Below, one piece after another: positions 6,391 through 14,434 of a stretch of DNA of 64,000 bases (position 1 is the first letter of the stretch; every line of letters begins with the position of its first letter). The translations under genes were made by a program, and so were the position numbers. The stretch is taken from assembly GCF_000419445.1 (NCBI RefSeq), contig NZ_AULK01000002.1, positions 124,001 to 188,000 of the forward strand, in the 5' to 3' direction. Below the pieces are notes generated by a model, which saw nothing but the letters and a program-made list of their open reading frames with translations, was not told the origin of the DNA and searched no databases. The DNA is from Gryllotalpicola ginsengisoli DSM 22003 (GTDB lineage: Bacteria > Actinomycetota > Actinomycetes > Actinomycetales > Microbacteriaceae).

Positions 6391-8103
6391 CTACGCCCCG
6401 AGCATCGCCCGCAGCGCCCCATCGAGCGCGGAGACCTTCGCCTCCGCATCCGCTCGCGACGTGCCGCGCGCGTCGAGGTAGACCTTCAGTTTCGGCTCGG
6501 TGCCGCTCGGGCGCAGCATCACCCGCGAGCCGTCGGCGAGGGTGAGCCGCAGCACGTTGTCGGGTGGCAGCGCGCCCGCGCCGCGCAGCAGATCGTCGAA
6601 CCCGGTCACCGCCACTCCGCCGAGCTCGCGCGGGGGTTCGGCGCGCAGCCGGTCGAGGATGCGCCCGCGCTCGGCCAGGTCGGTGACGCGCAGGGAGATC
6701 TGCCCGCTGGCGTACCAGCCGATCTCGCCCGCGATCTGCTCGAGCTGCTCGGCGAGGGTGCGTCCGGACGCCTTCCAGCGCAGCGCGAGCGCGAGCAGGC
6801 GGGCGGCGGCCGAGATGCCGTCCTTGTCGCGCACCGTCTCGGGGTTCACGAGGTAGCCGAGCGCCTCCTCGTAGCCGAACACGAGCCCGGGCACGCGCGA
6901 GATCCACTTGAACCCGGTCAGCGTCTCGGCGAAACCGAGCCCGAAGTGCTCGGCGATCGCGCGCAGCCCGGGGGAGGAGACGATCGACGCGCCGAGCACC
7001 GCCGTGCCGCGGTCAGCACCGCCGGGCCGGCCGGCTTCCTCTTCGGCGGCGGCCCAGCCGAGCAGCAGGCCGACCTCGTTGCCGCTGAGGCGACGCCAGC
7101 CGCCGTCCGCATCGGGGTCGGGCACGGCGATCGCGAGCCGGTCGGCGTCGGGGTCGTTCGCGACGATCAGCTCGGCGCCGGATTCGCGGGCCGTCGCCAC
7201 GGCGAGGTCGAGCGCGCCCGGCTCCTCCGGGTTCGGGAACGCCACGGTCGGGAACGCGGGGTCGGGCTCCTGCTGCGCGGCGACGCTGAGCGGCGCCGGC
7301 AGGCCCGCCGCCTGGAACACCCGCGAGGCGGTGTCCCACCCCACGCCGTGCATCGCGGTGTAGACCACGTCGAGCTCGACGCCGTCGGGAAGCTCGCCCG
7401 CGACCGCCGCCGTGCGGGCGACGTAGGCGTACACGAGCGACTCGTCAGCGGTCTCATAGGCAGCCGACCGCGGCAGCGCGGTGATCGGCCCGGCCGCCGC
7501 GACGGCGTCGATGTGCGCCGCGATCTCCGCGTCCACGGGCGGCACGATCTGGGACCCCTCGTCGCCTCCGCCGAGGTAGACCTTGTACCCGTTGTCGCGG
7601 GCGGGGTTGTGCGAGGCGGTCACCATGACGCCGGCCGAGGTGCCGAGGTGCCGCACCGCGAAGGCGAGCACCGGCGTCGGCAGCAGGCGCGGCAGCAGCA
7701 CGGTGCGCACGCCGGCGCCGGCGAACAGCTCGGCCGAGTCCTCGGCGAACACGCGCGAGTTCTTGCGCCCGTCGTAGCCGATGACGACGGATGCCTCGTC
7801 GCCGAACCTCCGCCGGAGATAGGCGGCCAGCCCCGCCGCCGCCTGGGCGACGAGCACCCGGTTCATCCGATTGGAACCCGCAGCCAGCTCGCCGCGCAGC
7901 CCCGCCGTGCCGAACGCGAGCCGGGCGTCGAAGCGGGCGTGCAGCTCGGCGAGGGCGCCGGCGTCGCCCGCCTCCGCGGCGGCGATCAGCCCGTCGAGCT
8001 CGGCCTTCGTCTCGGGGTCCGGGTCCTGGGCCGACCAGGCGCGGGCAGCCTCGACCGCGTCGAAATCCGCCGGATTGAGCCCGTCGAAATCCGCCGCCGT
8101 CAC
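6391..8103 (-). CDS. Phospho-sugar mutase (phosphopentomutase/phosphomannomutase)
   Basis: Alpha-D-phosphohexomutase family enzyme, 570 aa. Four domains are marked by their loops: the catalytic phosphoserine loop TASHN with Ser164, the metal loop DPDADR with Asp317, Asp319 and Asp321, the sugar loop around GYEEALGY, and the phosphate loop RPSGTEPKLK near the C-terminus. The length (over 550 aa) fits the PmmB/Pgm2 subgroup that often acts on pentose phosphates. GTG 8103 overlaps the stop of the phosphorylase gene as GTGA, so translation is coupled. Interconverting ribose-1-P and ribose-5-P downstream of the two phosphorylases is the contextual role; mannose or glucose phosphate activity cannot be excluded. 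Confidence 0.92.
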   Translation of the reverse strand: MTAADFDGLNPADFDAVEAARAWSAQDPDPETKAELDGLIAAAEAGDAGALAELHARFDARLAFGTAGLRGELAAGSNRMNRVLVAQAAAGLAAYLRRRFGDEASVVIGYDGRKNSRVFAEDSAELFAGAGVRTVLLPRLLPTPVLAFAVRHLGTSAGVMVTASHNPARDNGYKVYLGGGDEGSQIVPPVDAEIAAHIDAVAAAGPITALPRSAAYETADESLVYAYVARTAAVAGELPDGVELDVVYTAMHGVGWDTASRVFQAAGLPAPLSVAAQQEPDPAFPTVAFPNPEEPGALDLAVATARESGAELIVANDPDADRLAIAVPDPDADGGWRRLSGNEVGLLLGWAAAEEEAGRPGGADRGTAVLGASIVSSPGLRAIAEHFGLGFAETLTGFKWISRVPGLVFGYEEALGYLVNPETVRDKDGISAAARLLALALRWKASGRTLAEQLEQIAGEIGWYASGQISLRVTDLAERGRILDRLRAEPPRELGGVAVTGFDDLLRGAGALPPDNVLRLTLADGSRVMLRPSGTEPKLKVYLDARGTSRADAEAKVSALDGALRAMLGA

Positions 8104-8927
8104 AGGCGCTCCACGATCTTCGCCAGCAGCTCGGAGATCACCGGCTCGGCCGCCCGCCCCGCCTCGAGCACCTCGGTGTGCGACAGCGGCGTCGGCGAGA
8201 TGCCGGCGGCGAGGTTCGTGATCAGCGACAGGCCGAGGATCTCCATGCCGGCCTGGCGGGCGGCGATCGCCTCGAGCGTGGTCGACATGCCGACGATGTG
8301 GCCGCCGATGATCTTCGCCATCTGCACCTCGGCCGGCGTTTCGTAGTGCGGGCCGCGGAACTGCACGTACACGCCCTCGTCGAGGCTCGGGTCGACCTCG
8401 CGGGCGAGGGCCCGCAGCCGGGCCGAGTACAGGTCGGTCAGGTCGATGAAGGTGCCGCCCTCGAGCGGCGAGTTCGCGGTCAGGTTGATGTGGTCGCTGA
8501 TCAGCACCGGCTGCCCGGGCTTCCAGTGCGGCTTGATGCCGCCGGCGCCGTTGGTGAGCACCATGATCTTCGCGCCGGTGGCCGCCGCCGTGCGCACCGA
8601 GTGGGCGACCGCGCGCACCCCGTGCCCCTCGTAGTAGTGCGTGCGGGCGCCGATCACGAGGGCGCGCTTGCCGCTGGGCAGCAGGATCGAGCGGAGGGTG
8701 CCCAGGTGCCCGGTGAGGCTCGGGGCGCGGAAGCCGACGATGTCGGTCGCGGTGATGGTGTGCGTGGTCTCGCCGATCAGCTCGGCGGCCCTGCCCCAGC
8801 CGCTGCCCAGGGTGAGGGCGATGTCGTGATGGTCGACACCGGTCCGCTCGGCGATCTGCGCCGCCGCCTCGCGGGCGATGTCGAAGGGGTCGGTTTCGGG
8901 ATCGTCGAGGGCGGAGCTGAAGGCCAT
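8100..8927 (-). CDS. punA: Purine nucleoside phosphorylase (trimeric class)
   Basis: Purine nucleoside phosphorylase of the PNP/MTAP family, 275 aa, cleaving inosine and guanosine to base and (deoxy)ribose-1-phosphate. Visible family motifs are the phosphate loop LGSGWG near residues 40-45, THYYEGH, VLTNGAGG and the purine-site region GPHYETPAEVQM. It is transcribed first and the mutase gene follows with a GTGA overlap, so phosphorolysis and pentose phosphate isomerisation are made as a pair. The start is supported by TAGACT 6 bases upstream and no competing ribosome binding site. It completes the add, punA, mutase path from adenosine to hypoxanthine and pentose-5-phosphate. Confidence 0.95.
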   Translation of the reverse strand: MAFSSALDDPETDPFDIAREAAAQIAERTGVDHHDIALTLGSGWGRAAELIGETTHTITATDIVGFRAPSLTGHLGTLRSILLPSGKRALVIGARTHYYEGHGVRAVAHSVRTAAATGAKIMVLTNGAGGIKPHWKPGQPVLISDHINLTANSPLEGGTFIDLTDLYSARLRALAREVDPSLDEGVYVQFRGPHYETPAEVQMAKIIGGHIVGMSTTLEAIAARQAGMEILGLSLITNLAAGISPTPLSHTEVLEAGRAAEPVISELLAKIVERL

Positions 8928-8933
8928 GCGGCG

Positions 8934-8939
8934 AGTCTA
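8934..8939 (-). promoter_or_regulatory. Leaderless -10 element for the phosphorylase-mutase operon
   Basis: On the minus strand TAGACT is followed by 6 bases and ATG 8927. Confidence 0.55.
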
Positions 8940-9056
8940 TTCGGGCACCGGGCGAGGGGACCGGTGCCGCCACGGGCGCGGCCAGGGCGCCGACGGGAAT
9001 GCATCGACCGGCCCGGAAGCTGGTACCGGGTGAGGCGAGCGGCGACAGGAGGCCAG

Positions 9057-9977
9057 ATGACCAAGGCAGTGCGATTCCACGAGTTCGGCGGCGTCGAGGT
9101 GCTGCGCATCGACGACATCGAGATCCCGGCGCCCGGCGCCGGCGAGGTGGTCGTCGAGGTGCGGGCGGCGGCGATCAACCCCGGCGAGGCGAGCATCCGC
9201 GAAGGGCGGTTGGAGCAGCGGTTCAAGACCGAGCTGCCCTGCGGCGAAGGCACGGACTTCGCGGGCGTCGTGCATGCGGTCGGCCCCGACGTGACGCGCT
9301 GGACGCCCGGCGACGAGGTCATCGGCTGGTCGTGGGCGCGCTCCAGCCATGCCGAGCAGGTGCTCGTGCCCGCGGACCAGCTGGTTCCGAAGCCCGGGCA
9401 GGTGCCGTGGGAGGCGGCGGCCACGCTCTCGGTCGCGGGCGTGACGGCGGTCGCCGCCGTCGACGCCATCCGCGTGCAGCCGGGGGAGACGGTGCTCGTC
9501 GCCGGCGCCACCGGCGGGGTCGGCGTCTTCGCCGTGCAGCTGCTCGCCCGGGCCGGCGCCCGGGTCCTGGCGGTCGCCTCGGAGCGGCACGCGCAGTGGC
9601 TCGCCGGCCACGGGGCGACGCTCGTGCCCTACGGCGACGACCTCGCGTCCCGGGTGCGCCGGGCCGCACCCGACGGCGTCGACGCGGTGCTCGACCTGCA
9701 CGGCCCCGAGTACGTGCGCCTCGCGATCGACCTCGGCGTCGCCCCCGAGCGCATCGACTCGATCACCTCCTTCCAAGCGGCCGGCGAGGTGGGCGCGAAG
9801 ACCGTCGGAAGCATGGAGGGCACGACGACCGAGAACCTCGCCGAGCTGGCCCGGCTCGTGGCCGAGGGCGAGCTCGAGGTGCCCATCGCCGCCACCTACC
9901 CGCTGGAGCGGGTGCGTGACGCGTTCACGCAGCTGGAGCAGGGGCACGTGCTCGGCAAGATCGTCCTGATCGCGTAG
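9057..9977 (+). CDS. Zinc-free quinone oxidoreductase-like MDR family protein
   Basis: NADPH:quinone oxidoreductase-like member of the medium-chain dehydrogenase/reductase superfamily, 306 aa. The N-terminal GroES-like domain (about 1-120) carries EIPAPGAGEVVVEVRAAAINP and GEGTDFAGVVHAVG; the Rossmann domain has the nucleotide motif AGATGGVGVFAVQLL near 146-160. The catalytic and structural zinc cysteines of alcohol dehydrogenases are absent, as in QOR/zeta-crystallin proteins. A strong AGGAGG sits a few bases before ATG 9057. It is monocistronic between divergent punA and lpdA. The substrate cannot be read from the sequence. Confidence 0.88.
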   Translation: MTKAVRFHEFGGVEVLRIDDIEIPAPGAGEVVVEVRAAAINPGEASIREGRLEQRFKTELPCGEGTDFAGVVHAVGPDVTRWTPGDEVIGWSWARSSHAEQVLVPADQLVPKPGQVPWEAAATLSVAGVTAVAAVDAIRVQPGETVLVAGATGGVGVFAVQLLARAGARVLAVASERHAQWLAGHGATLVPYGDDLASRVRRAAPDGVDAVLDLHGPEYVRLAIDLGVAPERIDSITSFQAAGEVGAKTVGSMEGTTTENLAELARLVAEGELEVPIAATYPLERVRDAFTQLEQGHVLGKIVLIA

Positions 9978-10045
9978 GGGAGGCGCCGGCGCGAGGCATC
10001 CGCTCACCTCGCGACCCGCCGCCCGGGTGCGGCAAGATGGCAAGC

Positions 10046-11482
10046 ATGGCCTTCGAATTCGAGCGGAAGCAGCGCATCGCGGTCATCGGCGGCGGCCCCG
10101 GGGGTTACGAGGCGGCGCTGGCGGGCGCGCAGCTCGGCGCCGACGTCACGATCGTCGAGCGCACCGGCATCGGCGGCTCGGCGGTCATCACCGACGTGGT
10201 GCCCTCGAAGACGCTGATCGCGACGGCCGAGGCGGCGCGCAACATCCCCGACGCGGTCGGGCTGGGCGTGCAGTTCTATACGAGAACGGATGCCGGCAAG
10301 CCGACCCGCCCCGAGGTGGCGGTCAACCTCGCCGCGGTCAACAAGCGGGTGCTCGGCCTGGCCAGGCAGCAGAGCGAGGACATGCGCGCCGAACTGGTGC
10401 GCGCCGGGGTGAAGATCATCGACGGGGTGGGCCGCCTCGACGGCGAGAACGCGGTCGTCGTCTCGACCGCCGGAGGCGGCCACGGCACCGATTTCGACCG
10501 CATCGAGGCCGACACGATCGTGATCTCGACCGGCGCGAGCCCCCGCGAGCTGCCGTCGGCGAAGCCCGACGGGGAGCGCATCCTCACCTGGACCCAGCTG
10601 TACACCCTGCAGGACCTGCCCGAGCACCTCATCGTCGTCGGCTCGGGCGTCACCGGCGCCGAGTTCGCCTCCGCCTACATGAACCTGGGCGCCAAGGTCA
10701 CCCTCGTCTCGAGCCGCGACCAGGTGCTGCCCGGCGAGGACTCCGACGCGGCGGCGATCCTCGAGAAGGTGTTCACCCGTGGCGGCATGACGCTCTTGTC
10801 GAAGTCGCGCGCCGCCTCGGTGGAGCGCACCGACGACGGCGTGCGGGTGCGCCTCTCCGACGGCCGCGAGATCGAGGGCTCGCACTGCCTCATGGCGGTC
10901 GGCTCCGTCCCGAACACGCAGGGCATCGGCCTGGAGGAGGCCGGCGTGCAGCTGACCGAGTCCGGGCACATCCGCGTCAACCGGGTCGCCCGCACCTCGG
11001 TGCCGAACATCTACGCCGCCGGCGACTGCTCCGACGTGCTGCCGCTCGCCTCGGTCGCGTTCATGCAGGGGCGCACCGCGGTGTTCCACGCGATGGGCGA
11101 CGCGGTCAACCCGATCGAGCTGCGCAACGTCACCTCCAACATCTTCACCCAGCCCGAGATCGCCACGGTGGGCTGGAACCAGAAGCAGATCGAGGACGGC
11201 CTCGCCCAGGGCGAGATCTACAAGCTGCCCCTTTCGGTCAACGCCCGGGCCAAGATGCAGAACATCAAGGACGGCTTCGTGAAGATCTTCGCCCGCACCG
11301 GTTCGGGCACGGTGATCGGCGGCGTGATCGTCGCCCCGCGCGCGAGCGAGTTGATCTTCCCGCTCGCGCTCGCCGTCGAGCACCGGCTCACGGTCGACCA
11401 GGTCGCCCGCGCCTACGCGGTCTTCCCCTCCCTCTCCGGCAGCATCACGGATGCAGCCCGCGCGATGCACATCGTGGGCTGA
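10046..11482 (+). CDS. lpdA: NAD(P)H-quinone reductase of the LpdA type
   Basis: Flavoprotein of the pyridine nucleotide-disulfide reductase fold, 478 aa. It has the N-terminal FAD motif VIGGGPGGYEAA, the NAD motif IVVGSGVTGAEFA, the second FAD motif IYAAGDC and a C-terminal dimerisation domain. The redox-active CxxxxC of lipoamide dehydrogenases is replaced by GIGGSAVITDVVPSK, as I recall for mycobacterial Rv3303c, a quinone reductase rather than a true Lpd. ATG 10046 is preferred over ATG 10037 because CAAGAT ends 7 bases before it and the product then begins MAFEFERK; the evidence is modest. It converges on the YhgE gene. Confidence 0.9.
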   Translation: MAFEFERKQRIAVIGGGPGGYEAALAGAQLGADVTIVERTGIGGSAVITDVVPSKTLIATAEAARNIPDAVGLGVQFYTRTDAGKPTRPEVAVNLAAVNKRVLGLARQQSEDMRAELVRAGVKIIDGVGRLDGENAVVVSTAGGGHGTDFDRIEADTIVISTGASPRELPSAKPDGERILTWTQLYTLQDLPEHLIVVGSGVTGAEFASAYMNLGAKVTLVSSRDQVLPGEDSDAAAILEKVFTRGGMTLLSKSRAASVERTDDGVRVRLSDGREIEGSHCLMAVGSVPNTQGIGLEEAGVQLTESGHIRVNRVARTSVPNIYAAGDCSDVLPLASVAFMQGRTAVFHAMGDAVNPIELRNVTSNIFTQPEIATVGWNQKQIEDGLAQGEIYKLPLSVNARAKMQNIKDGFVKIFARTGSGTVIGGVIVAPRASELIFPLALAVEHRLTVDQVARAYAVFPSLSGSITDAARAMHIVG

Positions 11483-11504
11483 GCAGCACCCCCGCCTCGT
11501 CGAA

Positions 11505-11570
11505 TTGCGCTGCTCCCACAGACACGCGCCACTCACACGACAGGCGCGCGAGTCTGCGCGAGTAGCGCAA
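11505..11570. terminator. Nested inverted repeats between convergent genes
   Basis: TTGCGCT (11505-11511) pairs with AGCGCAA (11564-11570), and inside it CGCGCC (11525-11530) pairs with GGCGCG (11543-11548). They fill the 112-base gap between convergent lpdA and the YhgE gene, where a two-way terminator is expected. No U-run is seen. Confidence 0.4.
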
Positions 11571-11594
11571 GCGGACGCAGGGACCTGGAGATGG

Positions 11595-13697
11595 CTACAC
11601 GGCGAAGTCGGGCAAGAGGATCTCCTGCTTCCGCGCGCGGCGCCAGGCGGTGACGCCGACCGAGACGGCCAGCGCGCCGAACAGCCAGCACACGAGCACC
11701 GCGACGCCTTGCGGCACGCCGGCGGTGCCGCCGGCGATGAGCGAGCGGATCGCGTTCACCGCGTAGGTGAGCGGCAGCGCCCCGTGGATCACCTGGAAGA
11801 ACCGCGGCGTGGTCTGGATCGGGTAGGTGGCCCCGGCGGCCGACAGCTGCAGCACGACGAGCAGCAGCCCGAGGAACCGGCCGCGGCTGCCGAACAGCAC
11901 CATCAGCGCGTGGTTGACCGCCGTGAACGCGAGCCCGGCGAGGCCGAGGAACAGCGCGAGGCCGGCCGGGTGATCCGGGTGCACGCCGATCGCGAGCGTG
12001 ACGATGAGGTACATGCCCGCCGCTTGCGCGATCGAGACGCCGGCCCCGCGCAGGTAGCCGAGTACGGCGGAGAACCAGCCGGGTCGGCCCCGCTCGAGCG
12101 CGCGGTGCGGGATCGCCCGCAGCAGCATGTAGATCGACAGCCCGCCGACCCACATGCCGAGCGCCATGAAGTAGGGGGCGAGGCCGTAGCCGTAGCTCGG
12201 CACCGCGTTCAGGTGCGTCTGCTTGAACGCGACCGGTTGCGCGGCGACCTTCGCGAGATGCGCCCGCTCGGCCGTCGTGTACGTGGGCACCTGTGCCGCG
12301 CCATCCGTGAGCTTGCTCGTCAGCGTCTTCGCGCCCGAGGCGAGCGTTCCCGCCCCCGAGTCGAGCTTGGAGGCGCCGCTCGCGAGCTGCGCGGTCCCGC
12401 TGGCGAGATCGGATGCCCCGGCCGAGGCCTGCGCCGCCGCGGAGTCGAGCTGGGCGGCACCCTGCGCCGACTGCTCCGCCCCGGAGGCGAGCGTCTTCGC
12501 GCCCGACGCCGCGTCCTGCAGCTTGCCGTCGAGGGTCTGCGCGCCCGAGGCGGCCTGCGCGATGCCGGAGCTCAGGGTCGGCGCCTGGTCGGCGAGCGTC
12601 TGGGTGCCGTCGGCGACGGCGGCGGCGCCGGCGCGCACGGCGGCGCTGTTGGCGTACTGCCCGTCGGCGTTCTTGGCACCGGCCACCTGGTCGATGCCGG
12701 CGCACAGCTGCTGTCCCACCGGGTCGAGCTTCAGCACCGGGTCGGCCTGGATCTGCGCGCACGCGTCGGCCAGCTGATCGACCCCCGTGGTGTACCCGGA
12801 CTTCGCGTCGGAGAGCCCGTCCGCGAGCTGCTGCGCGCCCTGGTTCAGGGTGGCGGTGTCGTCGGGCAGGGAGGAGGTCTTCTGCTGCAGCTGCGTGAGC
12901 CCGCTGCTCAGAGTGTCCGCGCCGGAGGCGAGCTGCGAGGCCCCCTGCGACAGCGTGTCCGCGCCGCTCGCGACCTGCTGCGTGCCGTCGGCGAGGCTGC
13001 TCGCGCCCTGCGCCAGCGTGCTGAGCCCGGAGGCGAGCTGCTTCGCGCCCGACGCGCTCTGGGCGCTGCCCGAGGCGAGGGAGTCGGCGCCGTCTTCGAC
13101 ATCGGATGCGCCGTCCGAGACCTTCTCGGCCCCGTCGGCCGCCTCGTCGAGCTGGTCGTGCAGGTCGGTGATGCCGAGATAGACCTGCTCGAGGTAGTCG
13201 CGGGAGACCTCGGCCGAGGCGGACTCGGTGATCGCGGTGCCGACCGACTTGGAGATGGTGCCGACGATGTAGTTGTCGGCGTCGTTGGTGGTGATGGTGA
13301 CCGCGGAGGCCTTCGCCGCCATCGGCTCGTCGCCGCCGGTGGAGACCGCGTCGGCGGACATGGTGCGGGGCAGGGTGAGCACGGCGAGGTAGGTGCCGTC
13401 CTTCAGGCCGGAGCGTGCGGTGGAGGCATCCGTCTCGACCCAGTCGAAGTTCTGGCTCGAGTCGTCGGCAAGCAGGTTCTTCGTCACCTCGCGCCCGACG
13501 GCCACGGTCTTCCCGTCGCTGGTCACGGGCTTGTCGAGGTCGACGACCGCGGCGGGGACCTGGTCGAGCCGATGGGTCGGGTCCTGGTTCGCCCAGATCA
13601 GGGCGCCGCCGTAGATGAGGGGGATGCAGGCGATCGCCGCGATGGCGATGCGTACCGCCCGGTTGCGCTTGCGGGTCTCGTTCGAGGGTGTGCTCAC
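11595..13697 (-). CDS. YhgE/Pip family membrane protein (ABC-2 type, long extracytoplasmic coil)
   Basis: Membrane protein of 700 aa in the YhgE/Pip family. One membrane segment near residues 14-36 is followed by a large extracytoplasmic region and then a C-terminal ABC-2-like membrane domain with about five or six segments (roughly 510-690). Residues about 190-480 hold many short repeats of the ASGA-x-x-LASG type, a pattern typical of this family and predicted helical. The roles of relatives include phage infection receptors and type VII secretion accessories; the function here is unknown. GTG 13697 is preceded by AGGAGAGG. The gene diverges from a TetR regulator with a palindromic site between them, so TetR control is likely. 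Confidence 0.88.
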   Translation of the reverse strand: MSTPSNETRKRNRAVRIAIAAIACIPLIYGGALIWANQDPTHRLDQVPAAVVDLDKPVTSDGKTVAVGREVTKNLLADDSSQNFDWVETDASTARSGLKDGTYLAVLTLPRTMSADAVSTGGDEPMAAKASAVTITTNDADNYIVGTISKSVGTAITESASAEVSRDYLEQVYLGITDLHDQLDEAADGAEKVSDGASDVEDGADSLASGSAQSASGAKQLASGLSTLAQGASSLADGTQQVASGADTLSQGASQLASGADTLSSGLTQLQQKTSSLPDDTATLNQGAQQLADGLSDAKSGYTTGVDQLADACAQIQADPVLKLDPVGQQLCAGIDQVAGAKNADGQYANSAAVRAGAAAVADGTQTLADQAPTLSSGIAQAASGAQTLDGKLQDAASGAKTLASGAEQSAQGAAQLDSAAAQASAGASDLASGTAQLASGASKLDSGAGTLASGAKTLTSKLTDGAAQVPTYTTAERAHLAKVAAQPVAFKQTHLNAVPSYGYGLAPYFMALGMWVGGLSIYMLLRAIPHRALERGRPGWFSAVLGYLRGAGVSIAQAAGMYLIVTLAIGVHPDHPAGLALFLGLAGLAFTAVNHALMVLFGSRGRFLGLLLVVLQLSAAGATYPIQTTPRFFQVIHGALPLTYAVNAIRSLIAGGTAGVPQGVAVLVCWLFGALAVSVGVTAWRRARKQEILLPDFAV

Positions 13698-13738
13698 TGT
13701 CGGGTCCTCTCCTGCCGGTGCTGCCGACCGCGACTATC

Positions 13739-13750
13739 TTACACCTGTAA
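13739..13750. promoter_or_regulatory. Palindromic operator candidate between YhgE and tetR genes
   Basis: TTACACCTGTAA: 5-bp arms TTACA/TGTAA around two central bases, in the 83-base divergent gap. The position and shape suit binding by the adjacent TetR protein. Confidence 0.6.
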
Positions 13751-13780
13751 AGCACGCCGGGAACGTGGCATCATTCCTCT

Positions 13781-14434
13781 GTGACCGGTCAACCCGCCGA
13801 CCCCCGTGCCGTGCGCTCGCGCGCCGCGCTCGTCGCCGCGATGACCGCACTGCTCGACGAGGTCGACCTGGAGCAGATCTCGATCACCCAGGTCGTGCGC
13901 GCGGCCGGCGTGACCCGCCCGACCTTCTACCAGCACTTCACCGACCTGGCGCAGCTCGCCAGCGACGCGGCGATCGCCCGGCTGGACGCCGAGTTCTCTC
14001 GCCACGACGACGTGCGCGTGGCCGACCGCGTGCCCCAGAGCTCGTCGCTGGAGGCGTGGCTCTCGGCGCTCGAGCCGATCGTGCACGAGCTGCTCGAGCA
14101 CCTGGCCGAGCACGGCGACTTCTACCGCCGCGTGTTCAACGGACCGAGCACGCGGCAGCTGATCGACGCGGGCGTCGGCCTGCTAGCGCGGCGCATCCTG
14201 CAGCACTCGCCGCTCGGTGCCGCCGTGGCCGAGCCGCAGGCGGAGGAGACGCGCGACAAGATCGCGATCATCTCCGGCGGCATCGTCTGGCTGATCTGCA
14301 CGTGGCTGGCCACCGACCTCACCGGGCGCGACTCGATCGCCGCGATGACGAAGCGGATCAGCCTGCAGCTCGTGACGCTGTCGCTCGCGGGGCGGGCGGC
14401 TACCGTACGGGAGCCGACCTCGCCGACCCCCTGA
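13781..14434 (+). CDS. TetR/AcrR family transcriptional regulator
   Basis: TetR-type repressor, 217 aa. The N-terminal helix-turn-helix occupies about residues 32-56 (ITQVVRAAGVTRPTFYQHF), followed by a helical ligand domain of unknown specificity. GTG 13781 has no clear ribosome binding site; CATCAT lies 6 bases before it, so the transcript may be leaderless. It diverges from the YhgE-type membrane protein gene, and a TTACA-CC-TGTAA palindrome lies between them, the usual arrangement for a repressor controlling itself and an exporter-like neighbour. Its 3' end overlaps the convergent GH25 gene by 35 bases. Confidence 0.92.
   Translation: MTGQPADPRAVRSRAALVAAMTALLDEVDLEQISITQVVRAAGVTRPTFYQHFTDLAQLASDAAIARLDAEFSRHDDVRVADRVPQSSSLEAWLSALEPIVHELLEHLAEHGDFYRRVFNGPSTRQLIDAGVGLLARRILQHSPLGAAVAEPQAEETRDKIAIISGGIVWLICTWLATDLTGRDSIAAMTKRISLQLVTLSLAGRAATVREPTSPTP

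Noticed and set aside
6391-8973. 860-codon frame that would fuse phosphorylase and mutase
   Set aside because: The phosphorylase is encoded in a different frame (8100-8927) and the mutase starts at GTG 8103 with a GTGA overlap, so no fusion exists.
12223-13200. Dense short repeats suggesting a CRISPR-like or VNTR array
   Set aside because: They encode the ASGA-x-x-LASG helical repeats of the YhgE/Pip protein, vary in sequence and have no spacer structure.
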